The notes: generated by a model not told the origin, from the sequence alone. A stretch of DNA of 17,021 nt from Rhodoferax sp. (GCA_020048295.1 JAIFMT010000188.1:1-17021); one strand, 5' to 3'. Shown: positions 1 through 7,141, counted from the first letter of the stretch. A program made the numbers and translations.

Positions 1-37
1 TCCGACTTCGAAAAATACTGAATCGACAGGATAGGGA

Positions 38-418
38 TCAGATACCAACGATGGTCGCAGCAGCGGTGTGGCTGGCATCCAATGTGACGGTACAAGAAGT
101 TGAAACACCTGCGGCGCCAACCGTGTCGGTGGTTGACAGGGAATATCCACTAGGCACCCCACCCTGCAAGATGGCATTGGCCGCTGCCGAACATGATAGA
201 CCCGCCGTGCTCGTTCCATTCGCAGTCGTTACGCTTCTTGCTGCATAGTTGACGGCGCTGGCCGAACTGATACCGCCAGCCACGCCCAGAACCGCAGCGG
301 TCTGTGCATCCCCCTTCAAATCCACAAACTTGGGCAACGCCACCGCCGCCAGCACACCCAAAATCACAATGACCATCACCAATTCGATCAATGTAAAACC
401 ACCTTGCACTCGTTTCAT
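38..418 (-). CDS. mshA: MSHA-type type IV pilin (MshA-like major pilin)
   Basis: Encodes a 126-residue prepilin. The N-terminus is a short basic leader (MKRVQGG) followed by FTLIELV, so prepilin peptidase should cut after Gly7, leaving Phe8 at +1 and Glu12 at +5. The hydrophobic helix runs from about residue 8 to 29. The block just after it (KFVDLKGDAQTAAVLGVAGG) is typical of MSHA-family pilins. Cys76 and Cys109 could close the C-terminal disulfide loop. The ATG at 416-418 has an AAGGCGG ribosome site five bases upstream, so the start is well supported. At 126 residues it is shorter than the roughly 160-170 I recall for Vibrio MshA. It lies last in a co-directional mshE-mshG-mshF-like-mshA run, where the major pilin is expected, but a minor pilin cannot be excluded. 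The next downstream gene lies outside the window. Confidence 0.85.
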   Translation of the reverse strand: MKRVQGGFTLIELVMVIVILGVLAAVALPKFVDLKGDAQTAAVLGVAGGISSASAVNYAARSVTTANGTSTAGLSCSAAANAILQGGVPSGYSLSTTDTVGAAGVSTSCTVTLDASHTAAATIVGI

Positions 419-524
419 GTCGTCCGCCTTTTAAGTAAAAATGAAATATCCAACACGCTGTCTCAAATTCTGTAGCAGGACGCAGATTCTAGTCCTTGCT
501 TTTCACCAAAAAACCTGATCAAAA
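419..524 (-). promoter_or_regulatory. mshA leader and possible promoter region
   Basis: This 106-bp gap separates the pilin from the gene before it, whereas mshE, mshG and the mshF-like gene are packed within 0-14 bp. A TAGAAT hexamer (minus strand, 486-491) is a plausible -10, although no good -35 is seen at the right distance. A strong AAGGCGG ribosome site precedes the pilin ATG. A separate transcript for the pilin would fit its need for much higher expression than the assembly proteins. The promoter call is weak; the ribosome site is clear. Confidence 0.35.
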
Positions 525-534
525 TCAATCCAGG
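508..534 (-). terminator. Possible weak intrinsic terminator/attenuator between mshF-like gene and mshA
   Basis: Read on the minus strand, 534 to 514 forms an imperfect hairpin (CCTG arm paired with CAGG, plus A/T and wobble pairs across a bulged G, with a tiny loop). It is followed directly by six T residues (513-508). The upstream arm includes the last codons of the mshF-like gene. The stem has only four G-C pairs, so termination would be partial at best. It could reduce read-through from the assembly genes into the pilin gene. Confidence 0.35.
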
Positions 535-1037
535 ACGTGATCCTTCCAACGGTAACGCTCCCTGGCGGTCAATTGCAGCGGCCCCGGTGCGCCGCTAAGC
601 ACATACCAGGCCATTGAGTCACCGCTTGGGCTGTCAAGCCAGCCGTCATGCAGCGGGCGATAGCCCACACAGGGGCAGGCTGGGTCAAATACCCAATTGC
701 CTGCCGGCACACCATCGCTATTTCGGGCACTGACAACGCCGGCGTAGTTGACAGGACGATGGTCCAGCAAATCGAACGGACTGGTGGGGGAGGTGACAAC
801 GATGACGCTAGCTACCGGGTCGGCATTGCGTTTCAAATGGTCTAACACCAAAGCGGTACGCAAAGCCCCCAGCGTGGTGCGCACGGCCGCATATTCACCT
901 TGCGCCTGCACCGCACGCATGTAGCTCATGAACACCACCAGCAAGGCCGCCAGCAACAGCGCCGCCATGCCCCATTCGACCACGCGGCCACGCATCAATG
1001 ACCGCGAGGACATCGCGCCAATTCGCTGTCTCGCCAC
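525..1037 (-). CDS. Small bitopic MSHA biogenesis protein (mshF position), pseudopilin-like
   Basis: A 170-residue protein with a basic N-terminus, one strong hydrophobic helix at about residues 20-40 (GMAALLLAALLVVFMSYM), then a soluble domain with a CPC pair near residues 120-122. It starts with GTG directly after the mshG stop (TGA then GTG, zero spacing), which suggests translational coupling; an in-frame ATG at 1013 is the alternative. Its place between mshG and mshA matches mshF of the Vibrio MSHA locus, and the topology suits a pilus-assembly or minor-pilin role. The N-terminus does not fit a standard prepilin site: the glycine/glutamate spacing (GRVVE) is one residue short. I infer the role from position, not from sequence similarity I can verify. 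Confidence 0.6.
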   Translation of the reverse strand: MARQRIGAMSSRSLMRGRVVEWGMAALLLAALLVVFMSYMRAVQAQGEYAAVRTTLGALRTALVLDHLKRNADPVASVIVVTSPTSPFDLLDHRPVNYAGVVSARNSDGVPAGNWVFDPACPCVGYRPLHDGWLDSPSGDSMAWYVLSGAPGPLQLTARERYRWKDHVLD

Positions 1038-2276
1038 TCAAGCACCGCCCTTGCCCATCGCCGCGCTGCCCAGGTTCCACAGCGGCAAAAACACCCCCAG
1101 CGCCAGCAGCAACACCAGCACGCCAATGACAGCCAGCAAGATCGGCTCAATCGCCGCCGACAAGCCTTTGATGTTGTAGTCGGTCTCGCGCTCGTACATC
1201 CCGGCAATCTCGAACAGCAGGTTATCGAGTTCACCGGTTTCTTCGCCGACGTTGATCATCTGCAGCACCACCGGGGTAAACACACCGGTGGCCGCCGCAC
1301 AGCGTGAGATGCTCTCGCCGCGCTCGATGCCATCGCGCATTTGCTCGATGCGACTGCCTATGAAGGCGTTGTCCACGGTTTGCGCCACCACGGTGAGCGC
1401 CTGCACCAACGGCACACCGCTCTGGCTGGACAGTGCAAAGCTGCGGGCAAAGCGGGCCAAAGTGGCCTTCAGCACAATCTCGCCAACGATCGGCAGCTTG
1501 AGCTTGCGCGTGTCCCACTGGTAGCGGCCGGCAGGCGTGCGGATGTAGCTGCGAACCAGCATGCCCACACCCACCCCCATGGCAATCAGCAACGGCCACC
1601 ACGCCAGCATCCAGGCCGAAAAACCCAGCAGCCCGCGGGTGATCAGTGGCAATTCGGCATGAAAACCGGCAAATACCTTGGCAAACACCGGGATGACGAA
1701 GATGTTCAGGATGACGATGGCAATCGCCATGGCGATCAGCACGAACACCGGGTAACGCATGGCCTGCTTGATGCGCTCGCGCACATCGCGCTCAAACTCC
1801 ATGTGCTCGTTGAGACGCAAAAAAACTTCGGTGAGCCGCCCGGTCATCTCGCCAACACGAATCATCGACACATAAAACGCGCCAAACGCTTGTGGATGCC
1901 GTGCCAGCGCAGCCGACAGTTCACGCCCCTGGTCCAGACTGGCGCGGATGTCTTTGAGCATATCGACCATGGCGGGCTTGGTGCTGGAGGCTTCCAGCCC
2001 GGCAAAGGCACGCAAGATGGGCACGCCCGCCTTGTTCAGGGTGTACATCTGGCGCGAGAAAATCAGGATGTCTTCAACCACCACCGGCTTGCGATTGAGG
2101 CGTTGCAACCAGCCCTCCGTCGTGGCTTCCTTGCTGGCCACCACCGCTGCGATGTGCACCGGTGCCACGCCCATCGTCATGAGCTGGTCGGCCACCCCGT
2201 TTTCAGTCATGGCCTCCAGTTGGCCCGAGATGGCTTCACCGCGTGAATTGCGTCCGCGCCAGGCGTAAAGGGCCAT
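1038..2276 (-). CDS. mshG: MSHA biogenesis inner-membrane platform protein MshG (GspF/PilC family)
   Basis: A 412-residue GspF/PilC-type protein, which anchors the assembly ATPase to the inner membrane and passes its motion to the growing pilus. Two T2SS-F domains are visible. The first spans about residues 70-195 (FSRQMYTLNKAGVPILRAF through MRYPVFVLIAMAIAIVILNIFVIP). The second spans about 270-400 (FARSFALSSQSGVPLVQAL, INVGEETGELDNLL, then the final membrane helix around 380-400). Each carries the repeated GEETG/GEMTG signature. Length is normal for the family. The ATG at 2274-2276 follows an AGGT ribosome site and lies 14 bp after the mshE stop, in the order mshE-mshG known from MSHA loci. 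A T2SS or type IV pilus PilC paralogue is the alternative; the pilin next door favours MSHA. Confidence 0.88.
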   Translation of the reverse strand: MALYAWRGRNSRGEAISGQLEAMTENGVADQLMTMGVAPVHIAAVVASKEATTEGWLQRLNRKPVVVEDILIFSRQMYTLNKAGVPILRAFAGLEASSTKPAMVDMLKDIRASLDQGRELSAALARHPQAFGAFYVSMIRVGEMTGRLTEVFLRLNEHMEFERDVRERIKQAMRYPVFVLIAMAIAIVILNIFVIPVFAKVFAGFHAELPLITRGLLGFSAWMLAWWPLLIAMGVGVGMLVRSYIRTPAGRYQWDTRKLKLPIVGEIVLKATLARFARSFALSSQSGVPLVQALTVVAQTVDNAFIGSRIEQMRDGIERGESISRCAAATGVFTPVVLQMINVGEETGELDNLLFEIAGMYERETDYNIKGLSAAIEPILLAVIGVLVLLLALGVFLPLWNLGSAAMGKGGA

Positions 2277-2290
2277 GTGCTACCTGCGGT

Positions 2291-4051
2291 TCAAGCGGCT
2301 TCGTCCTGGTCATCGACATCAAAGCCGATGCGCAGCGCCTCGGCCAGCGAGGTGCGACCTTGCCGAACCAGTTCCAGCGCGTGGAACGCCATGGTGAAGC
2401 CTTTCATGCGCTCACGCGCCAGCTTCATGAAAGCGGCAGGGTCAGAGCGTGATGCCGCCTGCGTCAGCGTGGCATCCATTTCCAGCAATTCATAGACACC
2501 CTGACGGCCACTGTAACCCGTGCCGTTACAGGAAGAACAGCCGCGACCCCGTTTGGATGGGACGCTGCTGCCCGGGGACAACATGCCGTCCAGCCAAGCC
2601 TGCTCTTGCAAGGTGGGTGCGTGTGAATCAGCACAGTCGGGACAGTTCAGCCGCACCAGCCGCTGCGCAATCACTGCTTGCAGCGAGGTGGCCACCATGA
2701 ACGGCGGCACCCCCATGTCTAGCAGGCGAAAGGGCGTGCTGATGGCATCACGGGTATGCAAGGTAGAAAGCACCAAATGACCGGTGATCGCTGCGCGCAA
2801 GCCGATTTCGGCGGTTTCAGCGTCGCGCATTTCACCAACCAGAATCACGTCGGGGTCTTGCCGCAGACAGGCGCGCAACACACGGGCAAAGGTGAGTTCG
2901 ATCTTTTCGTTGATCTGGACTTGCGTCAAACCCGCCATGCGGTACTCAACTGGATCTTCAACCGTGATGACCTTGAGCTCGGCGGCGTTGATTTCGGCCA
3001 GCGCCGCGTACAGCGTGGTGGTCTTGCCAGAACCGGTGGGGCCGGTCACCAGCACCAGCCCGGCCGAACGACTCAGCACCTCACGAAAGCGTTTGAGCAT
3101 GTCGGGCGGCATGCCAATGTTGTCAAGGCGCTTCATGCCCGCACCCTGCTTGAGCAAACGCATCACGGCAGATTCGCCGTAATTGGTGGGCAGGGTTGAC
3201 AGGCGCACGTCGATGGTGGTGTCGCGCAGGCGCACGCTGAAGCGGCCATCCTGCGGCAAGCGCTTTTCTGAAATATCCAGCCCGGCCATCAATTTCAGTC
3301 GCTGCGCCAGTGCGCTGCCAATGCGCTTGTCGGCCTGGGTCTGGGTTTGCAGCACGCCGTCCACCCGCACACGGATTTGCAGACTGTTCTCTTGCGGCTC
3401 AATATGGACGTCAGAGGCGCCCACCTGCATCGCGTCTTCAAAAAGCGACTGCAGCAGCCGCACCACCGGCGCACCTTCGGTGCCGACGCTGGCGGTCAGC
3501 TCGCCAAAATCGACCGCGTCACCCAGATCTTTCTCAAGGGCGCGTGCCAGGCCGCTGATTTCTTCAGTGCGGCGGTACAGCCGGTCAAAAGCCAATGCCA
3601 ACTGGCTTTCAGGAACGGCTGCGATCGAAATATTGCGCTTGAGCAGCCGCGCCAGCTCATCGTAGGCAAACAAATCCAGTGGGTCGGCCAGCGCCAATAG
3701 CAGGGTATCGCCCTTGTCTTCCAGCACCAATGCGCGAAAGCGCCGCGCCGCAGCTTCTGGCAGCAGCCTGATGACATCGGCGCGAAACGGAAAGGTTTTG
3801 AGGTTGACGAACGGGATGCGCAACTGCCGCGCCAAGCCGTTGGCCAGCAATTCCTCGGTGATCAGGCCGGTCTCGATCAGCAGGCGGCCCATTTTTTTGC
3901 CGGTCTGCTTTTGCAGCGCCAGCGTTTGCTGCAACTGCTCTTGCGAGATCAGGCGTTGCTGTACCAGCACATCGCCCAGACGCAGCTTTTCGGGTCGGCC
4001 TGAAGGTGCAGGACTGGCTGCCTGTGCAGTGGGCGTAACCACCGGGATCAT
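2291..4051 (-). CDS. mshE: MSHA biogenesis ATPase MshE with c-di-GMP-binding MshEN domain
   Basis: A 586-residue GspE/PilB-type secretion ATPase that powers pilus extension. The N-terminal MshEN domain has two tandem copies of its c-di-GMP-binding motif at about residues 24-47 (RLGDVLVQQRLISQEQL) and 52-75 (KKMGRLLIETGLITEELL). The ATPase core follows: Walker A GPTGSGKT at 337-344, Asp box ITVEDPVEYR near 362-371, Walker B VILVGEMRDAE near 402-412 and His box HLVLSTLHTRDA near 425-436. Cysteines 470, 473, 505 and 508 form the tetracysteine zinc motif. I chose the ATG at 4051, 19 bp after the preceding stop; a TTG at 4144 would add 31 residues but overlap the upstream gene by 74 bp. The usual length is about 570-585. 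MshEN is known to bind c-di-GMP in MshE, so pilus output is probably set by that messenger. Confidence 0.92.
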   Translation of the reverse strand: MIPVVTPTAQAASPAPSGRPEKLRLGDVLVQQRLISQEQLQQTLALQKQTGKKMGRLLIETGLITEELLANGLARQLRIPFVNLKTFPFRADVIRLLPEAAARRFRALVLEDKGDTLLLALADPLDLFAYDELARLLKRNISIAAVPESQLALAFDRLYRRTEEISGLARALEKDLGDAVDFGELTASVGTEGAPVVRLLQSLFEDAMQVGASDVHIEPQENSLQIRVRVDGVLQTQTQADKRIGSALAQRLKLMAGLDISEKRLPQDGRFSVRLRDTTIDVRLSTLPTNYGESAVMRLLKQGAGMKRLDNIGMPPDMLKRFREVLSRSAGLVLVTGPTGSGKTTTLYAALAEINAAELKVITVEDPVEYRMAGLTQVQINEKIELTFARVLRACLRQDPDVILVGEMRDAETAEIGLRAAITGHLVLSTLHTRDAISTPFRLLDMGVPPFMVATSLQAVIAQRLVRLNCPDCADSHAPTLQEQAWLDGMLSPGSSVPSKRGRGCSSCNGTGYSGRQGVYELLEMDATLTQAASRSDPAAFMKLARERMKGFTMAFHALELVRQGRTSLAEALRIGFDVDDQDEAA

Positions 4052-4070
4052 GCCGTAGGGATGCCCGTGC

Positions 4071-4703
4071 TCAGTGGAGGTGCCTGGGCTTGCGGCCACC
4101 ACCACCGTTGGCGCGCCCGCCAGGACCGCGCGGTGGTTTGCCAAGTTGCAATGAACTCACCAGATTGTCGAAGCGCTGACTGAACAGGCCGTCAATGGCA
4201 GCCACCACGCCACCCAGTTCAGCGCCATCAAAATGCCGCTCCATCAGGCTGACCACGTCTTGCACCAGCAGGTCGCGTTGCACCTGCATGATGGAGGCGG
4301 GGTCAGGGCCGACAAATAGCATCACAAAGTCATCGCGTGACTCGGCATCGTCAGATGCCTCGTCCTCGTCTTGCTCATCAAATTCGACATCAAAAAAAGT
4401 CACCTCAATCGCCGCGCCCGTCTGCGCCAACTCATTGAGGTTCATGCACATTTCGTCAAGTGCCTGACGGAAGTCATCATCACCTTCAATGGTCCAGCAC
4501 ATTTGCAGCAGACCGTCCTTGGCATCAAACTGGATTCCCGGCTCGTCTTCATAAAAACTGCCGGCACCGGCGGCCAGCGACTTGGCTCCGGCGTATTTCC
4601 AGAGTGGACGCAGCGCCGCCTGAATGTTGTCAAGCGTGACTTCTGGGCGCATGGCAATTTGACCGTGAACGTGGATTTCTAGGGGAGCGTTATAGCGTGC
4701 CAT
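4071..4703 (-). CDS. DUF6806-like conserved protein of unknown function
   Basis: A 210-residue soluble protein with no signal peptide or membrane helix. The N-terminal half (MARYNAPLEIHVHG, LWKYAGAKSL, EPGIQFDAKDGLLQMCW, DEMCMNLNEL) matches my memory of a family confined largely to Burkholderiales and listed as DUF6806; this should be confirmed by search. A strongly acidic segment occupies about residues 105-125. The C-terminal tail is Gly/Arg-rich and basic (GGRANGGGGRKPRHLH), giving an acidic-centre, basic-tail layout. The ATG at 4701-4703 has no strong ribosome site. Its stop lies 19 bp before the chosen mshE start, so it is the first gene of the pilus run as seen here. A role in the pilus system is possible from position only. 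No function is known to me. Confidence 0.8.
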   Translation of the reverse strand: MARYNAPLEIHVHGQIAMRPEVTLDNIQAALRPLWKYAGAKSLAAGAGSFYEDEPGIQFDAKDGLLQMCWTIEGDDDFRQALDEMCMNLNELAQTGAAIEVTFFDVEFDEQDEDEASDDAESRDDFVMLFVGPDPASIMQVQRDLLVQDVVSLMERHFDGAELGGVVAAIDGLFSQRFDNLVSSLQLGKPPRGPGGRANGGGGRKPRHLH

Positions 4704-4790
4704 GGTGATTAAGTTGGTTGGGCTAGACCGGAACCGCTTTGCGTCATTAAGCTATTGATTCAATTAAAAAAAACATTTCGCGAAAAACAA

Positions 4791-4819
4791 ATTCCATGAG
4801 AAACACGGCAATTTTTCAA
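4791..4819 (-). promoter_or_regulatory. Candidate sigma-70 promoter for the DUF6806-mshE run
   Basis: On the minus strand a TTGAAA hexamer (4814-4819, five of six to TTGACA) is followed after exactly 17 bp by TGGAAT (4791-4796, four of six to TATAAT). It lies in an AT-rich stretch about 90-115 bp upstream of the DUF6806-like start. No operator is evident. This is a sequence-match call only. Confidence 0.35.
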
Positions 4820-4931
4820 TTCGTCTCATTTATGCGACAGCGTTTGAGGTGCCGTGATGATAACCCGTCAAAGGTCGATAGCGCCAGTTCGCTGCGCCTG
4901 CCGACCAGCCCCGAGTTTCGACACGGTCACA

Positions 4932-4972
4932 GCATGCACCCGGCATAAAACCCGCTTAAAGCCGGGCCATGC
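4932..4972. repeat. Large interrupted inverted repeat (hairpin)
   Basis: Arms GCATG (4932-4936) plus CCCGGC (4939-4944) pair with GCCGGG (4961-4966) plus CATGC (4968-4972), giving an 11-bp stem with a small internal loop and a 16-nt terminal loop. An alternative pairing uses ACCCGC (4949-4954) with GCGGGT (4971-4976), and a third forms the terminator described separately. The stacked alternatives suggest a structured RNA end or a remnant of a repeated element. Confidence 0.6.
4947..4966 (-). terminator. Possible intrinsic terminator downstream of folA
   Basis: On the minus strand the sequence CCCGGCTTTAAGCGGG (4966-4951) folds as a compact stem with one bulged G and a three-base loop. It is followed at once by TTTT (4950-4947). 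It lies about 250 bp past the folA stop, and no gene intervenes. The T-run is short and the distance long, so termination of the thyA-folA transcript here is only plausible. Confidence 0.4.
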
Positions 4973-5115
4973 GGGTGTTGTGCGTTGCATTCCTGCCACT
5001 CGGCCTGCGAGGAGCTCAACGGTGAGTCCGATGGCGCCTGCGGCAAACATGGCGTACTCCAGCCCTTTCTTTTTCGTCAGCAGCGCAACGGCCGCCAAGG
5101 CAATCGAATTGCGGG

Positions 5116-5145
5116 CATGGATAGCGGATCAAGTCCGCAATGACG
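5116..5145. repeat. Dispersed palindromic repeat of the CGTCATTGCGG-type
   Basis: Read on the minus strand it begins CGTCATTGCGGACTTGATCC and ends CCATG. The core GCGGA (5124-5128), loop TCAAG, TCCGC (5134-5138) is a perfect short hairpin. Repeats of this general form (CGTCATT, a GC palindrome, CCATG) are scattered in many proteobacterial genomes and give spurious translations such as ADQVRNDG, which is seen here on the plus strand. Number and spread in this genome cannot be judged from one window. Confidence 0.65.
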
Positions 5146-5217
5146 GCCATTTTCATGCTTCGGGGTGGCTGTCTATCCATGGCAGTTTGCTTGTCCGGAG
5201 CCAGGTCTCGGGCGAGT

Positions 5218-5766
5218 TCAGCGTGCGTCTGTTTGGTGCTTTTCGCTTGAAAGTAATTCTATGGGTTGCAAGCCTCGGTCTTTTTGATTTTGGTAGGTGA
5301 CAAAGCTGAACGGCAATCCCGTGCCGGAAACCTGCGACTCACGGGCGAGCTCACGCCAACCCGGGCCAAAGGACGGCGCAAAGGCATCGCCTTCAAACAC
5401 CGCATCAATTTCAGTCACCACCGCTTGCACCGCCAACGGCAACGCCTGAGCATACAGTTCGGCCCCGCCAATCACCCAGGCAGTGCTGTCGGACGGGCAC
5501 TGAGCGCAGGCATCTTCAATACTGTGGGCCACCTGCGCGCCCTGCGCGTGCCAGTCGGCCTGGCGCGTGACCACCAGGTTAAGTCGGCCTGGCAGCGGCC
5601 GGAACTTGGGCGGCAGCGAGTCCCAGGTTTTGCGCCCCATGATGACCGGGCAGCCCAGCGTGCAGCGCTTGAAATGCGCCAGGTCTTCCGGCAAATGCCA
5701 GGGCAGCGCGTTATGGTGGCCGATCACGCCATTGCTGGCGCGGGCAAAAATCAGTTTGAGCTGCAT
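5218..5766 (-). CDS. folA: Dihydrofolate reductase
   Basis: Reduces dihydrofolate to tetrahydrofolate with NADPH, recycling the folate oxidised by thymidylate synthase. The 182-residue product has the family landmarks: ARASNGVIGHHNALPWHLPEDL near the N-terminus with the catalytic acid Asp28, the NADPH-binding stretch VIMGRKTWDSLP near residues 40-51, and WVIGGAELYAQALP in the second half. The ATG at 5764-5766 fits the family start (MQLKLIFA); a GTG at 5820 would add 18 unrelated residues overlapping thyA. It lies 17 bp after the thyA stop in the usual thyA-folA order. The DHFR fold should end near SFVTYQN, yet about 22 further residues follow (QKDRGLQPIELLSSEKHQTD and on), running into repeat-rich DNA. 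This tail probably arose by loss of an earlier stop. Confidence 0.96.
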   Translation of the reverse strand: MQLKLIFARASNGVIGHHNALPWHLPEDLAHFKRCTLGCPVIMGRKTWDSLPPKFRPLPGRLNLVVTRQADWHAQGAQVAHSIEDACAQCPSDSTAWVIGGAELYAQALPLAVQAVVTEIDAVFEGDAFAPSFGPGWRELARESQVSGTGLPFSFVTYQNQKDRGLQPIELLSSEKHQTDAR

Positions 5767-5783
5767 GCAGGGGGTTGGCCTGG

Positions 5784-6617
5784 TTACACCGCTACCGCTG
5801 CCTTGATGGCTGGATGGCACTGGTAGTGCTGCACCTCAAAGTCTTCCAGCTGGTAGTCAAAAATGGATTCTGGCCGGCGCTTGAGATGCAGTGTGGGGTA
5901 GGCCAGCGGCGCGCGGCTGAGTTGCAGCGCCACTTGGTCGGCGTGGTTGCTGTAGATGTGGCAGTCGCCACCGGTCCAGATGAAGTCGCCCACGTCCAGA
6001 TCACACTGCTGCGCCACCATGTGCGTCAGCAGCGCGTAACTGGCAATATTGAAGGGCACGCCCAAAAAAATGTCGGCACTGCGCTGGTACAACTGACAAC
6101 TGAGCTTGCCGCGCTGGCCCGGTTCAGCGGGTGGGGACACATAAAACTGAAAGAAGGCGTGGCACGGCATCAGCGCCATCTGGTTGAGTTCGGCCACGTT
6201 CCAGGCACTGACCAGCATGCGGCGCGAATCCGGGTTGGTCTTGAGTGTCTGCAAGACTTCGGCAATCTGGTCGATGTGTCCCCCGTCGGGCGTGGGCCAA
6301 CTGCGCCACTGCACGCCATACACCGGGCCGAGGTCACCATCGGCGCGCGCCCACTCGTCCCAGATGGTGCAGCCGCGCTCTTGCAGCCAACGCACGTTAC
6401 TGTCGCCGCGCAAAAACCACAACAACTCGACGATGATGGCTTTGAGGAAAACCTTCTTGGTGGTGACCAATGGAAAACCTTCGCTCAGGGTAAAGCGCAT
6501 CTGGTAGCCAAACACACTTTTGGTACCGGTGCCGGTGCGGTCTGCCTTGACAACGCCGGTATCGTTGACATGGCGCAAAAAATCTTCGTACTGGGTGCGA
6601 ATCGGTGGCGTTGGCAT
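5784..6617 (-). CDS. thyA: Thymidylate synthase
   Basis: Converts dUMP to dTMP using methylene-tetrahydrofolate. The 277-residue protein shows the classic ThyA sequence: [16 protein letters not shown] near residues 27-42, the [12 protein letters not shown] stretch, the catalytic loop [11 protein letters not shown] with nucleophile Cys152, [21 protein letters not shown] for phosphate and dUMP binding, and GDCHIYSNH. The ATG at 6615-6617 was preferred; a TTG at 6638 would add seven residues. No strong ribosome site is visible. It follows the CZB gene by 26 bp and precedes folA by 17 bp, so the dTMP cycle enzymes are probably co-transcribed. It is complete, with no sign of damage. Confidence 0.97.
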   Translation of the reverse strand: MPTPPIRTQYEDFLRHVNDTGVVKADRTGTGTKSVFGYQMRFTLSEGFPLVTTKKVFLKAIIVELLWFLRGDSNVRWLQERGCTIWDEWARADGDLGPVYGVQWRSWPTPDGGHIDQIAEVLQTLKTNPDSRRMLVSAWNVAELNQMALMPCHAFFQFYVSPPAEPGQRGKLSCQLYQRSADIFLGVPFNIASYALLTHMVAQQCDLDVGDFIWTGGDCHIYSNHADQVALQLSRAPLAYPTLHLKRRPESIFDYQLEDFEVQHYQCHPAIKAAVAV

Positions 6618-6643
6618 GGTGGGGTGTGGGGCGAACAAGCGCG

Positions 6644-7129
6644 TTAGCGGCCCAAGCCGCGTTTCAGGTCTTTGAGCATCAGCACCACCTGGCTGGAAGC
6701 GTAGCGGTAGCTGCCTTCCAGCGCCTGCGCGGCTTTTTCTTTCTCATTGGCCTGCGCCATGGCAACCACGCTGGAGGCCTGAATGTGAAAGTATTTATGG
6801 CGCGCGATCAGCACCGAAAACGCCGGGTACTTGCCCAGCCGCTGTTGCCCCGGGCCATGCAGCCATTTACCCAGGTCGCAGCGGTCGTCCAGGCAAACCA
6901 CTTCGGGCAGCAGCGCTTCGCTGGAGGTGCCATTGAGGTAGTTTTGCAGCCGCAGCTTCCAGTTTTCGTGGGCGGCAATGGCGGTGTCGATGTCGATCTC
7001 GTTGAGCACGGCTTGGGCCGCCTTGGCATCAAGGCCCATTTCGCTGACGCGCTCAGGCTCTGTTTCGGGGCCAGCAACCGCCGGCGTGTCGGTCGTCCCG
7101 CGGTTAAAAAAACGGCTGAAAAAGCCCAT
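6644..7129 (-). CDS. Stand-alone CZB (chemoreceptor zinc-binding) domain protein
   Basis: A 161-residue cytosolic protein that is little more than a CZB domain. The zinc-ligand pattern is visible as His54 (AHENWKLRL), Cys84 (RCDLGKWL), His111 and His115 (HKYFH), the three-His/one-Cys set of the family. The first 40 residues ([16 protein letters not shown]) are short and polar after an aromatic start. No chemoreceptor signalling, GGDEF or membrane domain is attached. In receptors and diguanylate cyclases CZB domains sense zinc or, through the ligand Cys, oxidants such as hypochlorous acid; a free-standing one must act on a partner. The ATG at 7127-7129 has a near-perfect AAGGAGAT ribosome site, which decides against an upstream TTG. 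It sits between ccdB (50 bp) and thyA (26 bp). Its partner is unknown. Confidence 0.88.
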   Translation of the reverse strand: MGFFSRFFNRGTTDTPAVAGPETEPERVSEMGLDAKAAQAVLNEIDIDTAIAAHENWKLRLQNYLNGTSSEALLPEVVCLDDRCDLGKWLHGPGQQRLGKYPAFSVLIARHKYFHIQASSVVAMAQANEKEKAAQALEGSYRYASSQVVLMLKDLKRGLGR

Positions 7130-7133
7130 GGTG

Positions 7134-7141
7134 ATCTCCTT
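7134..7141 (-). promoter_or_regulatory. Strong ribosome binding site of the CZB gene
   Basis: Minus-strand AAGGAGAT ends four bases before the ATG at 7129. It is the best ribosome site in the seven-gene run, where most starts have weak or no visible site, and predicts comparatively high translation of the CZB protein. Confidence 0.75.

Larger units (their letters stand above)
4704..5217. other. 514-bp gene-free region between folA and the pilus run
   Basis: No convincing gene on either strand. The right-hand part next to folA carries a dispersed palindromic repeat (5116-5145), the middle a large hairpin (4932-4972) that may include a terminator, and the left part, next to the DUF6806-like gene, an AT-rich stretch (about 4740-4830) with a candidate promoter. 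Open frames exist on both strands, for example 4854-5300 plus and 4868-5098 minus. They lack ribosome sites, use non-ATG starts or cover the repeat, and look like chance or repeat-derived frames. Confidence 0.7.

Noticed and set aside
1341..2246. 301-codon plus-strand open frame opposite mshG
   Set aside because: It is antisense to a clear GspF-family gene; long His/Gln-rich antisense frames are expected in GC-rich DNA.
4052..4144. N-terminal extension of MshE from a TTG at 4144
   Set aside because: It would overlap the upstream gene by 74 bp and add residues outside the MshEN domain; the ATG at 4051 gives a normal family length.
4740..4775. AGCTATTGATT-type sequence near the DUF6806-like start as a fourth repeat copy
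   Set aside because: It shares TAGCT-like bases but lacks AAGGGCYA at the 16-nt spacing seen in the other three copies.
4868..5098. 76-codon minus-strand open frame with a hydrophobic stretch (AMFAAGAIGLTVELLAG)
   Set aside because: It begins at TTG without a ribosome site, matches no family I know and overlaps the hairpin region; most likely chance or a repeat remnant. A search for homologues would settle it.
4854..5300. 148-codon plus-strand open frame between folA and the pilus run
   Set aside because: It runs through the dispersed palindrome (ADQVRNDG-type translation) and into the antisense of folA, with no ribosome site and no recognisable family.
5775..6647. 290-codon plus-strand open frame opposite thyA
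   Set aside because: It is antisense to an intact thymidylate synthase and has no recognisable motifs.
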